In this document: piece after piece, positions 8,540 to 16,656 of the stretch
How positions within the stretch are numbered: position 1 is the first letter of the stretch
Layout: each line of letters begins with the position of its first letter
Source of the DNA: Dehalococcoidia bacterium
Lineage (GTDB): Bacteria > Chloroflexota > Dehalococcoidia > UBA3495
Assembly: GCA_030753265.1 (NCBI GenBank)
Contig: JASMCQ010000089.1
Location: 1-56,593, forward strand
DNA: 56,593 nucleotides
Direction: 5' to 3'
The notes under the pieces: model-generated
What the model was told of the DNA's origin: nothing
What the model saw: the letters and a program-made list of their open reading frames with translations, nothing else
Databases searched by the model: none
Program-made: the position numbers and the translations under genes

Positions 8540-8825
8540 TGCTTGATCCAACAACCGGCGGTGCCGGGGCTTTTCGTTGCCCGGTACTTAGTCAAATTGG
8601 TTCATACGGGATCTCATTCCGGGAAGCGGAGCGACGGGGAACCTCGGCGCAACAACGAGACCCTTCGCGGAGTTTATCCTGAGCCTGGCCGAAGGGCCCG
8701 GAATGACCTTTATCAGCAACTGGGCTGGCGGAGCACTAAGTCACAACCAGTGCAATTGCTATCCTCCAAGGTTCCCCCCGTCTCCCTCCGGGAGAAGGGG
8801 GCCAGGGGGATGAGGGACGAGGGAT
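8540..8825. repeat. Intergenic repeat-like segment between hemC and cobA-hemD
   Basis: 286 bp without a convincing gene. It holds a REP-like stretch (8667-8706) around CCTGAGCCTGGCCGAAGGGC, of a kind seen dispersed in many Chloroflexota genomes, and a palindromic CTCCCTCCGGGAG at 8780-8792 followed by a G-rich stretch. A weaker relative of the first motif is at 19970-19992 (CCTGAAATTGTCGAAGGCCC). Confidence 0.5.
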
Positions 8826-10355
8826 ATGCCCGGTAGAGTTTACCTGGTGGGCGCCGGCCCAGGCGACCCGGGGCTGCTCACTGTAAAGGGGCTGCGATGC
8901 CTGGAATCGGCCCAGGTGGTGGTCTACGACCGCCTGCTGGACCCGTCGCTCCTCCAGGCGGCCCCGGATTCGGCGGAGCGGGTGTTCGTGGGCAAGGAGC
9001 GGGGCAGGCAGGCCCTGACCCAGGAGCAGATCAACCAGGTGTTGGTCGACCGGGCCCTCGCCGGACTGGATGTGGTGCGCCTCAAGGGCGGCGACCCCTT
9101 CGTCTTCGGCCGGGGCGGTGAGGAAGCCCTGGCCCTGATCGAGCACGGCATCACCTTTGAGATTGTCCCCGGAGTAACGTCGCCCATTGGCGCGGCGGCC
9201 TACGCCGGCATTCCCATCACCCACCGCGGCATTGCCACGACGTTCACCGTGATCAGCGGCAGCGAGGACCCGTCGAAGCCGGAATCGACCGTTTCTTGGG
9301 AGGCCCTGGCTCGGGTCGGCGGCACTCTGGTAGTGCTGATGGGCTGGGCCGGGCTGGAATCCATCCTGGCCACCCTCCACCGCCACGGGATGCCGGAGGA
9401 CACGCCGGTGGCCCTGGTCCATTGGGGCACCTGGCCGCGGCAGGTTGCCGTCACCGGCCGCCTGGACAACATCCTCGCCCGCGGCCGGGAGGCCGGGCTG
9501 GAGCCGCCGGTCATCGCCGTCATCGGGAAGGTGGTGGAGCTGCGGGAGCAGCTCCGCTGGTTCGACCGCCGCCCCTTGTTCGGCAAGAGGGTCTTGATCA
9601 CCCGGTCGCGGACCCAGGCGTCCAGGCTGCGGGGCCTGCTGGCGGACCTGGGCGCCCAGCCGGTGGAACTAGCCACTATTCAGACGGCCCCCTTGGACGA
9701 TTACGCCGAGTTGGACGCCACGTTGGCCCGGCTCGGCGACTTTCGCTGGGTGTTTTTTGCCAGCATCAACGCGGTGGAGGCGGTATTCGGCCGCCTGGAA
9801 CGGGGTGAAACCCGCCGGGACGCCCGAGCCTTCGGGAACGCGCTGATCGGAGCGATCGGACCGGCTACGGCCGAAGCGCTGCTGCGTCACGGCCTCATCG
9901 CCGACTTCGTGCCCGCCAGGTCGGTATCGGAGGCGGTGCTGGAGGAGCTTTCGGGCCGCGACTGGACGAACGTGCCGGTTTTCCTTCCAACGGCCGATAT
10001 CGGCCGGAACGCACTGGCCCGGGGACTGGCCGGTTTCGGCGCCAGGGTGGAGCGAGTGGCCGCCTACCGCACCGTCACTCCGGAGAACATAGGCGCCCTG
10101 GCCCGGGAGGCCCTGGACCAGCGGCTGGACGTGGTGACCTTCACCAGTTCCTCCACGGTGCGCAACCTGCTGGAAGCGCTGGACGGCGACGGATCGGGTC
10201 TGAAATCCAGTATAATAGCGTGCATCGGCCCGACGACCGCGGCCACGGCCCGCGAGTTGGGCTTGCATGTCGACCTGGTGGCCGAGCGCCATACCGTCGA
10301 AGGGCTGGTCGAAGCGCTCGTCCAACACTTTGGAAGTGGGTTTAGTGCGGGGTAA
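8826..10355 (+). CDS. cobA-hemD: Uroporphyrinogen-III C-methyltransferase / uroporphyrinogen-III synthase fusion
   Basis: Bifunctional enzyme. Residues 1-240 are the SUMT methyltransferase (N-terminal YLVGAGPGDPGLLTVKG, then VVRLKGGDPFVFGRGGEE and the ITHRG motif), which makes precorrin-2. Residues 255-505 are uroporphyrinogen-III synthase (starting KRVLITRSRTQASRL, ending with the TSSSTVRNLLEAL segment). The fusion is common in Firmicutes, Deltaproteobacteria and Chloroflexota. Its place between hemC and hemB puts branch-point cyclisation and methylation in one transcript, fitting a pathway that runs through siroheme. Confidence 0.94.
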   Translation: MPGRVYLVGAGPGDPGLLTVKGLRCLESAQVVVYDRLLDPSLLQAAPDSAERVFVGKERGRQALTQEQINQVLVDRALAGLDVVRLKGGDPFVFGRGGEEALALIEHGITFEIVPGVTSPIGAAAYAGIPITHRGIATTFTVISGSEDPSKPESTVSWEALARVGGTLVVLMGWAGLESILATLHRHGMPEDTPVALVHWGTWPRQVAVTGRLDNILARGREAGLEPPVIAVIGKVVELREQLRWFDRRPLFGKRVLITRSRTQASRLRGLLADLGAQPVELATIQTAPLDDYAELDATLARLGDFRWVFFASINAVEAVFGRLERGETRRDARAFGNALIGAIGPATAEALLRHGLIADFVPARSVSEAVLEELSGRDWTNVPVFLPTADIGRNALARGLAGFGARVERVAAYRTVTPENIGALAREALDQRLDVVTFTSSSTVRNLLEALDGDGSGLKSSIIACIGPTTAATARELGLHVDLVAERHTVEGLVEALVQHFGSGFSAG

Positions 10356-10356
10356 C

Positions 10357-10441
10357 CCCCATCCTACCCTTCCCCCTTCGTAATGGGGAAGGAACTGGCC
10401 CTCTCCCCCTTACGAAGGGGGAGATAAGAGAGGGGGTCCCC
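10357..10441. repeat. Dispersed GC-rich hairpin repeat, copy A
   Basis: About 85 bp built from CCCCCTTCGTAATGGGG and CCCCCTTACGAAGGGGG, able to form two stems, directly after the cobA-hemD stop. A near-identical copy is at 36499-36584 and a related one lies inside pmbA at 18612-18722. It may also act in transcript termination or RNA stability upstream of hemB. Confidence 0.75.
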
Positions 10442-10469
10442 GGCAGCCCTTACGAAATCGGAGGGACCC

Positions 10470-11453
10470 ATGGTTAGCTTTCCGGAGCTGCGGCTCCGCC
10501 GCCTGCGGGGACAGGAACCGTTGAGAAACATGATCCGGGAGACCCGCCTCTCCCCGGCCCAGTTCGTCTACCCCATGTTCGTCACCCACGGCAACGGAGT
10601 GCGCGAGCCCATCGAGCCCATGCCGGGCTGCTACCATTTCTCCCTGGACCAGTTGACCGGGGAGGTTGGTGAAGTGGCCGAGCTGGGCATTCCGTCGGTT
10701 CTCCTCTTTGGGCTGCCCGCGGAGAAGGACCCTCTGGGAACCGAGGGGTATGACCCGGAGGGCATCGTTCAGGAGGCGATCCGGGCCATCAAGCGGACCG
10801 TGCCCGACATGCATGTGATCACCGACGTTTGCGTTTGCGAGTACACCGACCACGGCCATTGCGGCGTCATCGAAAATGGCCGGGTGGACAACGACAAGAC
10901 CCTGGACCTGCTGGCCCGGTCCGCCGTCTCCCACGTCCAGGCGGGGGCCGACCTGGTCGCCCCTTCCGCCATGATGGACGGGCAGGTCTGGGCGATACGG
11001 CAGGCACTGAACGATCAAGGGTACACCGATACGCCCATCATGGGGTACGCCGCCAAATACGCTTCCGCCTTCTATGGGCCCTTCCGGGTGGCCGCCGATT
11101 CCACGCCCCAATTCGGCGACCGTCGCAGCTATCAGATGGACCCGGCCAACGTCCGCATGGCGATGCGGGAGATAGAGAGCGACATCGCCGAGGGCGCCGA
11201 CATCGTCATGGTCAAGCCGGCGCTTTCCTATCTGGACATCATCCGCCAGGCGCGGGAGCGTTTCGACCTGCCCCTGGCCGCCTACAATGTCAGCGGTGAG
11301 TATTCGATGGTCAAGGCGGCGGCCCGCCAGGGCTGGGTCGACGAAAAGATGGTGACCATGGAGCTATTGACCTCCATCAAACGGGCCGGCGCCGACATCA
11401 TCTTGAGCTACCACGCCAAAGAAGCCGCCCGCTGGCTAAAAGAGATAGAATAG
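10470..11453 (+). CDS. hemB: Delta-aminolevulinic acid dehydratase, zinc type
   Basis: Condenses two 5-aminolevulinates to porphobilinogen. The three-cysteine metal motif is intact (Cys121, Cys123, Cys131 in DVCVCEYTDHGHCG), indicating a zinc-dependent enzyme. The active-site lysines are Lys196 (GYAAKYAS) and Lys249 (MVKPAL). The 327-residue length is standard. The start at 10470 follows a GGAGGG sequence. It lies between cobA-hemD and hemL, with a dispersed repeat before it and a small hairpin after it. Confidence 0.96.
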   Translation: MVSFPELRLRRLRGQEPLRNMIRETRLSPAQFVYPMFVTHGNGVREPIEPMPGCYHFSLDQLTGEVGEVAELGIPSVLLFGLPAEKDPLGTEGYDPEGIVQEAIRAIKRTVPDMHVITDVCVCEYTDHGHCGVIENGRVDNDKTLDLLARSAVSHVQAGADLVAPSAMMDGQVWAIRQALNDQGYTDTPIMGYAAKYASAFYGPFRVAADSTPQFGDRRSYQMDPANVRMAMREIESDIAEGADIVMVKPALSYLDIIRQARERFDLPLAAYNVSGEYSMVKAAARQGWVDEKMVTMELLTSIKRAGADIILSYHAKEAARWLKEIE

Positions 11454-11483
11454 CCTCCGTCGCTCACCCCAATCTGAACTACC

Positions 11484-11502
11484 CCCCGTCAACGAGACGG
11501 GG
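11484..11502 (+). other. Hairpin between hemB and hemL
   Basis: CCCCGTC (11484-11490) pairs with GACGGGG (11496-11502) around a five-base loop. It is followed by GAAAACG rather than a T-run, so it is not a standard terminator. It sits 30 bp before the hemL start and could stabilise a processed hemL message or affect its translation. Confidence 0.45.
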
Positions 11503-11532
11503 TGAAAACGATATTTGCTTGAAGGTCGGTCT

Positions 11533-12819
11533 ATGAATCTTTCCAGGTCAGAAGAACTCTTTTCACAAGCCCAGAAGTACATCCCCGGCGGGGTCAACAG
11601 CCCGGTGCGGTCCTTCCGCGCCGTGGGCGGGACCCCTCCCTTCATCGACCGGGCCCAGGGCGACCGGGTCTGGGACGTGGACGGCAACGAGTACATCGAC
11701 TATCTGGGCTCCTGGGGCCCCCTGGTGCTGGGCCACGCCCACCCGGCGGTGGTCGACGCCGTTAAAAAGGCCGCCGGGGGGGGCACCAGCTTCGGCGCGC
11801 CGGTGGAGCAGGAAGTCGAACTGGCCCGGCTCATCTGCGAGGCGTTGCCCTCGGTGGACATGGTGCGGCTGGTCAGCTCCGGCACCGAGGCCTGCATGAG
11901 CGCCATCCGCATGGCCCGGGCCTTCACCGGCCGCGACAAGGTGATCAAGTTCTCCGGCTGCTATCACGGCCACGCCGACGGCCTGCTGGTCAAGGCCGGC
12001 TCCGGGGCGTTGACCCACGGGGTGCCCACCAGTGCCGGGGTCCCCGCCTCCTACGCCACCGAGACGCTGCTGGCCGACTACAACGACCTGGCCTCGGTGG
12101 AGCGGCTGTTTGCCGCCTATCCAACGGATATCGCCGGGATTATCGTGGAGCCGGTGGCGGGCAACATGGGGGTGGTGCTGCCGTCGGACGGATTCCTGGA
12201 CGGATTGCGGAGAATGACGTCCCAACACGGGGCGTTGCTCATCTTCGACGAAGTGATTACCGGGTTCCGCGTCTCCTACGGCGGCGCCCAGGGTCTCTAC
12301 GGCATCGCGCCCGACATCACCTGCCTGGGCAAGATCATCGGCGGGGGCCTGCCGGTGGGCGCCTACGGTGGGCGGCGGGACATCATGGAGGTGGTCGCTC
12401 CCCTGGGCCCCATGTACCAGGCGGGCACGCTGTCCGGCAATCCCCTGGCCGTGGCCGCTGGAACGGCGGCGCTCAAGGAGCTGCAGCGCCCCGGCGTCTA
12501 CGAAGGACTCGAATCCCTGGCGGGCAGGCTCACCGGGGGTTTGTCCGAGGTGTTCGGCCGCCTTGAGGTGCCCTCTACCATCAACCGGGTCGGCTCCATG
12601 TTCACCGGCTTCTTCAACCCGGGGCCGGTGCAAACGCTGGCCCAGGTGGAGAAGTCGGACGCGGCCCGGCACGGCCGGTACTTCCACGCCCTGCTGGAAA
12701 GGGGCGTCTACACCGCTCCCTCCCAGTTCGAGGCGGGATTCGTCTCGGTGGCCCACACCGAGGCCAACATCGACCAGACCATCGGGTCCGCCGAGGCGGC
12801 GCTCAAGGCTTCGGCCTGA
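11533..12819 (+). CDS. hemL: Glutamate-1-semialdehyde 2,1-aminomutase
   Basis: PLP enzyme that makes 5-aminolevulinate from glutamate-1-semialdehyde, the C5 route. The N-terminus has [17 protein letters not shown], and the PLP lysine is Lys267 in [11 protein letters not shown]. The ATG at 11533 with AAGGT nine bases before it is preferred over the upstream in-frame start at 11515. Its partner, glutamyl-tRNA reductase (hemA), is not in the window. It is the last gene of the cluster, and the terminator at 12852 follows it. Confidence 0.95.
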   Translation: MNLSRSEELFSQAQKYIPGGVNSPVRSFRAVGGTPPFIDRAQGDRVWDVDGNEYIDYLGSWGPLVLGHAHPAVVDAVKKAAGGGTSFGAPVEQEVELARLICEALPSVDMVRLVSSGTEACMSAIRMARAFTGRDKVIKFSGCYHGHADGLLVKAGSGALTHGVPTSAGVPASYATETLLADYNDLASVERLFAAYPTDIAGIIVEPVAGNMGVVLPSDGFLDGLRRMTSQHGALLIFDEVITGFRVSYGGAQGLYGIAPDITCLGKIIGGGLPVGAYGGRRDIMEVVAPLGPMYQAGTLSGNPLAVAAGTAALKELQRPGVYEGLESLAGRLTGGLSEVFGRLEVPSTINRVGSMFTGFFNPGPVQTLAQVEKSDAARHGRYFHALLERGVYTAPSQFEAGFVSVAHTEANIDQTIGSAEAALKASA

Positions 12820-12851
12820 CCGGACGGCTTCCGGGCCCGGAGAAAAACCGA

Positions 12852-12892
12852 CCGGCACCCCAGCCTGAGTTGGGGAGCCGGTTCTGTTTCTT
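12852..12892. terminator. Rho-independent terminator, probably bidirectional
   Basis: The stem CCGGC-A-CCCCA / TGGGG-A-GCCGG has an eight-base loop (12852-12881) and is followed by TTCTGTTTCTT on the plus strand. Read on the minus strand, the same stem is followed by TCGGTTTTTCT. It lies between the convergent hemL and nickel SOD genes and can serve both. Confidence 0.8.
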
Positions 12893-12920
12893 GCCGGCCA
12901 GGCCTATGCCTCGTCAGAAC

Positions 12921-12948
12921 GTAGGGGCGCAGCATGCTGCGCCCCTAC
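12921..12948. repeat. 28-bp perfect palindrome
   Basis: The sequence from 12921 to 12948 is identical to its reverse complement, with arms of 14 bases running from GTAGGGG to the centre GCATGC. It lies 22 bp from the nickel SOD stop and 30 bp past the terminator. It resembles short palindromic repeats dispersed in Chloroflexota and cyanobacterial genomes. Confidence 0.7.
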
Positions 12949-12970
12949 AATGCCATTCTCCTACCGGATT

Positions 12971-13447
12971 CTACGACCCGTACCGCACGGTGGCGTTGGG
13001 ATCGCTGTAGGTAACGTTCTTGGTGGCCCAGAATATCTCGCTGATCCGGTCGACGACCGCCACCAGCTCCTGCGCCGCCTCCATGTCCACGCTCTGCTTG
13101 TTGCGCCCGGCCAGCTTCTCCGCATTCCAGAAGGTGGCGTGCAGGTCCGGGTGGGCTTCAACGTGCTCCGGCCGGAAGTAGTCGGCCCAGAGGACCCGAA
13201 GCTCGTGTTTGCAGATCTCGGCGTGTTCCTCCTTGACGGCCACGTACCGCGACGCCGTGTTCATGTAGGTCTGGATGGCGCCGGCATCCATGCTGGGGTC
13301 GGGCACCGCCAGGGCCTGGATTCGCTGCACCATCTTCTGCACCGTCTGGGCGGCGATCTTGGCGGCTATGGGATCGTAAATCCCGCACGGGATGTCACAG
13401 TGGGCTTCGGCGATTTCCGCCCTGAATAAACCGAAAGGGTTAAACAC
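12971..13447 (-). CDS. sodN: Nickel-containing superoxide dismutase precursor
   Basis: Converts superoxide to oxygen and peroxide using nickel. After a 15-residue propeptide (MFNPFGLFRAEIAEA) comes the nickel hook HCDIPCGIYDP, the hallmark of the family: His1, Cys2 and Cys6 of the mature enzyme bind nickel. The rest is the four-helix bundle of about 140 residues. The GTG start at 13447 has GGAGGA at a good distance. Cleavage before the histidine normally needs the SodX peptidase, whose gene is usually adjacent; none is seen here. It is convergent with hemL. Confidence 0.93.
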   Translation of the reverse strand: MFNPFGLFRAEIAEAHCDIPCGIYDPIAAKIAAQTVQKMVQRIQALAVPDPSMDAGAIQTYMNTASRYVAVKEEHAEICKHELRVLWADYFRPEHVEAHPDLHATFWNAEKLAGRNKQSVDMEAAQELVAVVDRISEIFWATKNVTYSDPNATVRYGS

Positions 13448-13600
13448 AGTCGCTCCTCCACGTGTGTTGTTTTAGTGGGACCATTCAAGCGTACCGAAAA
13501 TCGATGTGACGCGCAAGCCCTCGGCAGAATCCGTTCAGGGCGCCCGTCTGTTCGCGAACCGCCCGTCTGAAGGCTGACCGGCTCCACTCCCCGAATCAGG

Positions 13601-13630
13601 TTGTATCCGGTGACGGGGGCCGCTTATAAT
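13601..13630 (+). promoter_or_regulatory. Predicted promoter of ilvD
   Basis: TTGTAT (13601-13606), an 18-bp spacer and a perfect TATAAT (13625-13630). The ilvD start codon is 43 bp further on, behind GGAGGAG. Confidence 0.6.
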
Positions 13631-13672
13631 GGGCCAAGCTCGCCAACCGGCCCGCAGGAGGAGACAGAAACC

Positions 13673-15361
13673 GTGACCATCAACAGCGACATGCTAAGGC
13701 TGAAGCACCGCAGCAAAGAGATCACCGAGGGGCCGGATCGGGCGCCGGGCCGGGCGATGCTGCGGGCCATGGGACTGACCCAGGACGACCTGGACCAGCC
13801 CTTCATCGCCGTCGCCAACCTGGCCAGCGACGTCACGCCGTGCAACGTCCACCTGGACCGGTTCGCCCAGGCGGCCAAGGTGGGAATCCGGCAGGCGGGC
13901 GGCACCCCCTTCGAGTTCGGCACCATCACCGTGAGCGACGGCATCTCCATGGGCACCGAGGGCATGAAGGCGTCCCTGGTCAGCCGGGAGGTCATCGCCG
14001 ACTCAATCGAAGTGGTGGCCTTCGGCGAGCGGATGGACGGCCTGCTGACGGTGGCCGGCTGCGACAAGAACATGCCCGGCTGCCTGATGGCCATCGCCCG
14101 CCTCAACATTCCGGCCCTTTTCGTCTATGGGGGCACCATCATGCCCGGCCGGTTCGAGGGCCGCGACGTCAACATCCAGGACGTGTTCGAGGCGGTGGGC
14201 GCCCATGCCAAAGGCGACATGACCGCGGAGCAGTTGCTGGACCTGGAGTGCCACGCCTGCCCCGGAGAGGGCTCCTGCGCCGGCCTGTTCACGGCCAACA
14301 CCATGTCCACCGCCATCGAGGTTATGGGTCTGTCGCTGCCCGGAGACGCATCGATCCCCGCCACCGACCCACGCAAGGTGGAGCTAAGCCGCCGGGCCGG
14401 CGGCACGATGATGCGCCTGCTGCAAGAAGACCTCCGTCCCCGGGATATCCTGACGAAACAGGCCTTCGAGAACGCCATCACCGTGGCGGTGGCCATGGGA
14501 GGCTCCACCAACGTGGTGCTGCATCTGCTGGCCATCGCCCGCGAGGCTCAGGTCAGCTTGAGCCTGGACGACTTCGACCGCATCAGCCGCGGCACCCCCT
14601 ACATCGCCGACATGAAGCCCGCTGGACGCTACGTCATGGCCGACCTGGACCGGTACGGCGGCGTGGCATTGGTAATGAAGCGGCTGCTGGGGGCCGGTCT
14701 GCTCCACGGCGACGCCATGACCGTCACCGGAAAGACCCTCCAGCAGAACCTGGAGGCGTCGGAGACCATCGAAGACCAGCCGGTCATTTATACGACCGAT
14801 GCGCCCCGCGCTCCCACCGGCGGGCTGGCCATCCTTCACGGCAATCTGGCCCCCGACGGCGCGGTAATCAAGGTAGCCGGGCACCAGGAGCGGGTCTACC
14901 AGGGTCCGGCCCGGGTCTTCGACCAGGAGCAGGCCGCTTTCCAGGCCATCCAGCGCCGGGAGATCAAGTCCGGTGACGTGATGGTCATCCGGTACGAGGG
15001 CCCCAAGGGCGGCCCCGGCATGCGAGAAATGCTGGCCGTCACCGGCGCCCTGGTGGGACAGGGGCTGGGAGACGAGGTGGCCCTGATCACCGACGGCCGC
15101 TTCTCCGGCGCCACCCACGGTCCCATGGTGGGCCACGTAGCCCCCGAGGCCCAGGTGGGCGGACCCATCGGCCTGGTCCAAGAGGGCGACATCATAACCC
15201 TGGACATACCGGCCCGCCGCCTGGACGTTCAGCTCACCGAGGAGGAGCTTGCCGGTCGCCGGTCCAAGTGGCAGCCCATCCCGCCCAACTACACCACCGG
15301 CGTGCTGGCCAAATACGCCAAGCTGGTCGGGTCGGCCTCCGAAGGCGCGGTGACGGGGTAG
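13673..15361 (+). CDS. ilvD: Dihydroxy-acid dehydratase
   Basis: Iron-sulfur dehydratase of valine, leucine and isoleucine synthesis. The cluster-binding cysteines are in TPCNVH (about 60), GCDKNMPGC (Cys130) and [16 protein letters not shown] (Cys202). The GTG at 13673, preceded by GGAGGAG, gives 562 residues, typical of the family; the open frame extends upstream without support. A second diverged copy of its last ~70 bp lies at 16019-16088, after the toxin-antitoxin pair, suggesting that these genes arrived by insertion at the ilvD 3' end. Confidence 0.95.
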   Translation: MTINSDMLRLKHRSKEITEGPDRAPGRAMLRAMGLTQDDLDQPFIAVANLASDVTPCNVHLDRFAQAAKVGIRQAGGTPFEFGTITVSDGISMGTEGMKASLVSREVIADSIEVVAFGERMDGLLTVAGCDKNMPGCLMAIARLNIPALFVYGGTIMPGRFEGRDVNIQDVFEAVGAHAKGDMTAEQLLDLECHACPGEGSCAGLFTANTMSTAIEVMGLSLPGDASIPATDPRKVELSRRAGGTMMRLLQEDLRPRDILTKQAFENAITVAVAMGGSTNVVLHLLAIAREAQVSLSLDDFDRISRGTPYIADMKPAGRYVMADLDRYGGVALVMKRLLGAGLLHGDAMTVTGKTLQQNLEASETIEDQPVIYTTDAPRAPTGGLAILHGNLAPDGAVIKVAGHQERVYQGPARVFDQEQAAFQAIQRREIKSGDVMVIRYEGPKGGPGMREMLAVTGALVGQGLGDEVALITDGRFSGATHGPMVGHVAPEAQVGGPIGLVQEGDIITLDIPARRLDVQLTEEELAGRRSKWQPIPPNYTTGVLAKYAKLVGSASEGAVTG

Positions 15362-15384
15362 GGGCCCATTGCTTAAATACTATC

Positions 15385-15417
15385 CTGGTATCATACTGTG
15401 GTCATACCAGAGTATGA
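15385..15417 (+). promoter_or_regulatory. Operator-like inverted repeats before the toxin-antitoxin pair
   Basis: Two overlapping inverted repeats: CTGGTAT (15385-15391) with ATACCAG (15404-15410), and TCATACT (15391-15397) with AGTATGA (15411-15417). They lie 16-48 bp before the antitoxin start, where a ribbon-helix-helix antitoxin would be expected to bind and repress its own operon. A TATCAT -10-like box overlaps the left arm. Confidence 0.6.
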
Positions 15418-15432
15418 AGAGTGGGTGTGCCC

Positions 15433-15696
15433 ATGGCCAAGATAGCGATCAGCATCCCCGACGAACTGTTGGAGGCGGTGGAGCAAGAGCGCCACTCCAC
15501 GGGCGCGAGCCGCAGCCAGGTCTTCCGTAGCGCGCTGGAGGAACACCTGCGGCGGGTGAAAGAGCGGGAGGACGTACAGCGGTACATAAGAGGCTACCAA
15601 AAGTATCCGGAGACTCGAAATGAACGCGTGGTGGCAGAGTCGACTTTACACTACGCCTTCGACGCGGAGTCATGGGAAGAAGAGTTTAGCAGATGA
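15433..15696 (+). CDS. Ribbon-helix-helix antitoxin (CopG/MazE-like)
   Basis: 87-residue protein beginning MAKIAISIPDELLEAVEQE, a ribbon-helix-helix N-terminus that binds DNA as a dimer, followed by GASRSQVFRSALEEHLRR. The acidic C-terminus ending ESWEEEFSR would wrap the toxin. The ATG at 15433 is preferred over an upstream in-frame GTG. It overlaps the toxin gene by four bases (ATGA), a standard toxin-antitoxin arrangement, and is preceded by operator-like repeats. Confidence 0.87.
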   Translation: MAKIAISIPDELLEAVEQERHSTGASRSQVFRSALEEHLRRVKEREDVQRYIRGYQKYPETRNERVVAESTLHYAFDAESWEEEFSR

Positions 15697-16010
15697 GGCG
15701 CGGCGAAATCTGGTGGGCCGAGCTACCCCCTCCGGCCGGGCACCGGCCAGTGGTCTTGATTTCTCGTGACGAAGCTTATATTTACCGGGAATTGGTTACC
15801 GTGGCTCCTGTCACGAGGCGAGTCAGGGGGATACCAACGGAGGTGCCGCTGGGGCCGGAAGACGGTTTGCCCACGAGTTGTGCGGCGAATCTCGACAGCA
15901 TGACCACCGTTCCCAAAGCTGCGCTCCAACGTTACATTGCCAGCCTGCACCTCATCAAGCTTCAAGCGGTAGATTCCGCCATCCACTTCGCCCTGGGGTT
16001 GGAGAGCTAG
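15693..16010 (+). CDS. MazF/PemK-family mRNA interferase toxin
   Basis: 105-residue toxin expected to cut RNA at specific sequences when released from its antitoxin. The N-terminus MRRGEIWWAELPPPAGHRPVVLISRD is the MazF/PemK fold start, followed by VTVAPVTRRVRGIPTEV and the LDSMTTVPKAAL segment with the conserved D-x-x-x-T region. It is translationally coupled to the antitoxin. Immediately after its stop lies a duplicate of the ilvD 3' end. Confidence 0.92.
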   Translation: MRRGEIWWAELPPPAGHRPVVLISRDEAYIYRELVTVAPVTRRVRGIPTEVPLGPEDGLPTSCAANLDSMTTVPKAALQRYIASLHLIKLQAVDSAIHFALGLES

Positions 16011-16018
16011 CCGGAGTT

Positions 16019-16088
16019 GCGCCACCGGCGGGCTGGGCAAGTATGCCAAGCTGGTCGGGTCGGCCTCTGAAGTTGCGGTGACGGGGTT
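16019..16088 (+). pseudogene. Duplicated 3' end of ilvD
   Basis: About 70 bp that align to the last 70 bp of ilvD (15292-15361) with about nine mismatches. Translated in frame it keeps the [16 protein letters not shown] pattern of the IlvD C-terminus. It carries no start and reads on past the former stop position. With the intact end on the other side of the toxin-antitoxin pair, it forms a direct repeat flanking a 0.65-kb insert. Confidence 0.8.
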
Positions 16089-16141
16089 GGAGGAGCGTTC
16101 AGCTGTCAGCAGCTATTGCTGACGGCCAAAGGGGTCTACCG

Positions 16142-16618
16142 ATGCCGAAACGGTCAGGTGTCCTTACCGGCACCGCCGGGGTCTATCACGTAGCATCCCA
16201 ATTGGCTCAACAGGGGTTCCATGCGGCAGTAACCTTTGGCAATGCACCCTCAGTAGACATACTGGTAGCGTCCAGAGACGGCGCATCGACGATTTCCCTG
16301 CAAGTCAAGACATCTCAGTGGGCCTTACGAACCCGAGGGCGAGGCCGCAACAAGCAGCCTCATCATTACGAGTGGGACGTAGGTGAAAAATCGGCGAAGC
16401 TGAATCATCCGGGATTGTTCTTCGCATTCGTAGACCTCAAGGTGGGCGGAGATGAAGTTCCCGATGTGTTTTTCGTCCCGTCAAAACAGATTCGGGAGTA
16501 TTTCAAGAGGTTTGAAACTCTTAGCCGCTGGCGCTGGCATCCTAGAATCGAAGAGATTGAAGGACACAAGAATAATTGGAACACCTTGCGTGATCGCCTG
16601 AACAAAGCTGATAGCTGA
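16142..16618 (+). CDS. PD-(D/E)XK nuclease-like protein
   Basis: 158-residue protein. The pattern GVYHVASQLAQQGFHAAVTF, then APSVDILVA and ISLQVKTS, matches small PD-(D/E)XK-fold proteins in which Asp (VDILV) and Gln-x-Lys (LQVKT) form the metal site. Related proteins are found in defence islands and near mobile genes. A nuclease role is inferred, not shown; the conserved acidic position is partly replaced (Q before K). The gene is bordered on both sides by short GCTGA-type repeats, lies after the ilvD end duplicate and has lower GC than neighbours, which fits acquisition. Confidence 0.6.
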   Translation: MPKRSGVLTGTAGVYHVASQLAQQGFHAAVTFGNAPSVDILVASRDGASTISLQVKTSQWALRTRGRGRNKQPHHYEWDVGEKSAKLNHPGLFFAFVDLKVGGDEVPDVFFVPSKQIREYFKRFETLSRWRWHPRIEEIEGHKNNWNTLRDRLNKADS

Positions 16619-16645
16619 CGGCTGACCGCTGAACGCTGACTGCTA
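16605..16645. repeat. Short iterated GCTGA-type repeats
   Basis: Iterations of GCTGA(T/C/A) with the core GACCGCTGAACGCTGACTGCT just before tldD. Similar stretches lie at 16093-16125 on the other side of the PD-(D/E)XK gene and at 44808-44846 before holB (AGACCGCTGACTGCTGAAGG). All three mark edges of accessory genes. Confidence 0.6.
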
Positions 16646-16656
16646 GAGGGTCTCTC

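Noticed and set aside
11563..12858. 431-codon minus-strand frame over hemL
   Set aside because: Antisense shadow; hemL has clear catalytic motifs on the other strand.
12921..12948. Possible CRISPR-type repeat
   Set aside because: Single perfect palindrome; no regularly spaced copies.
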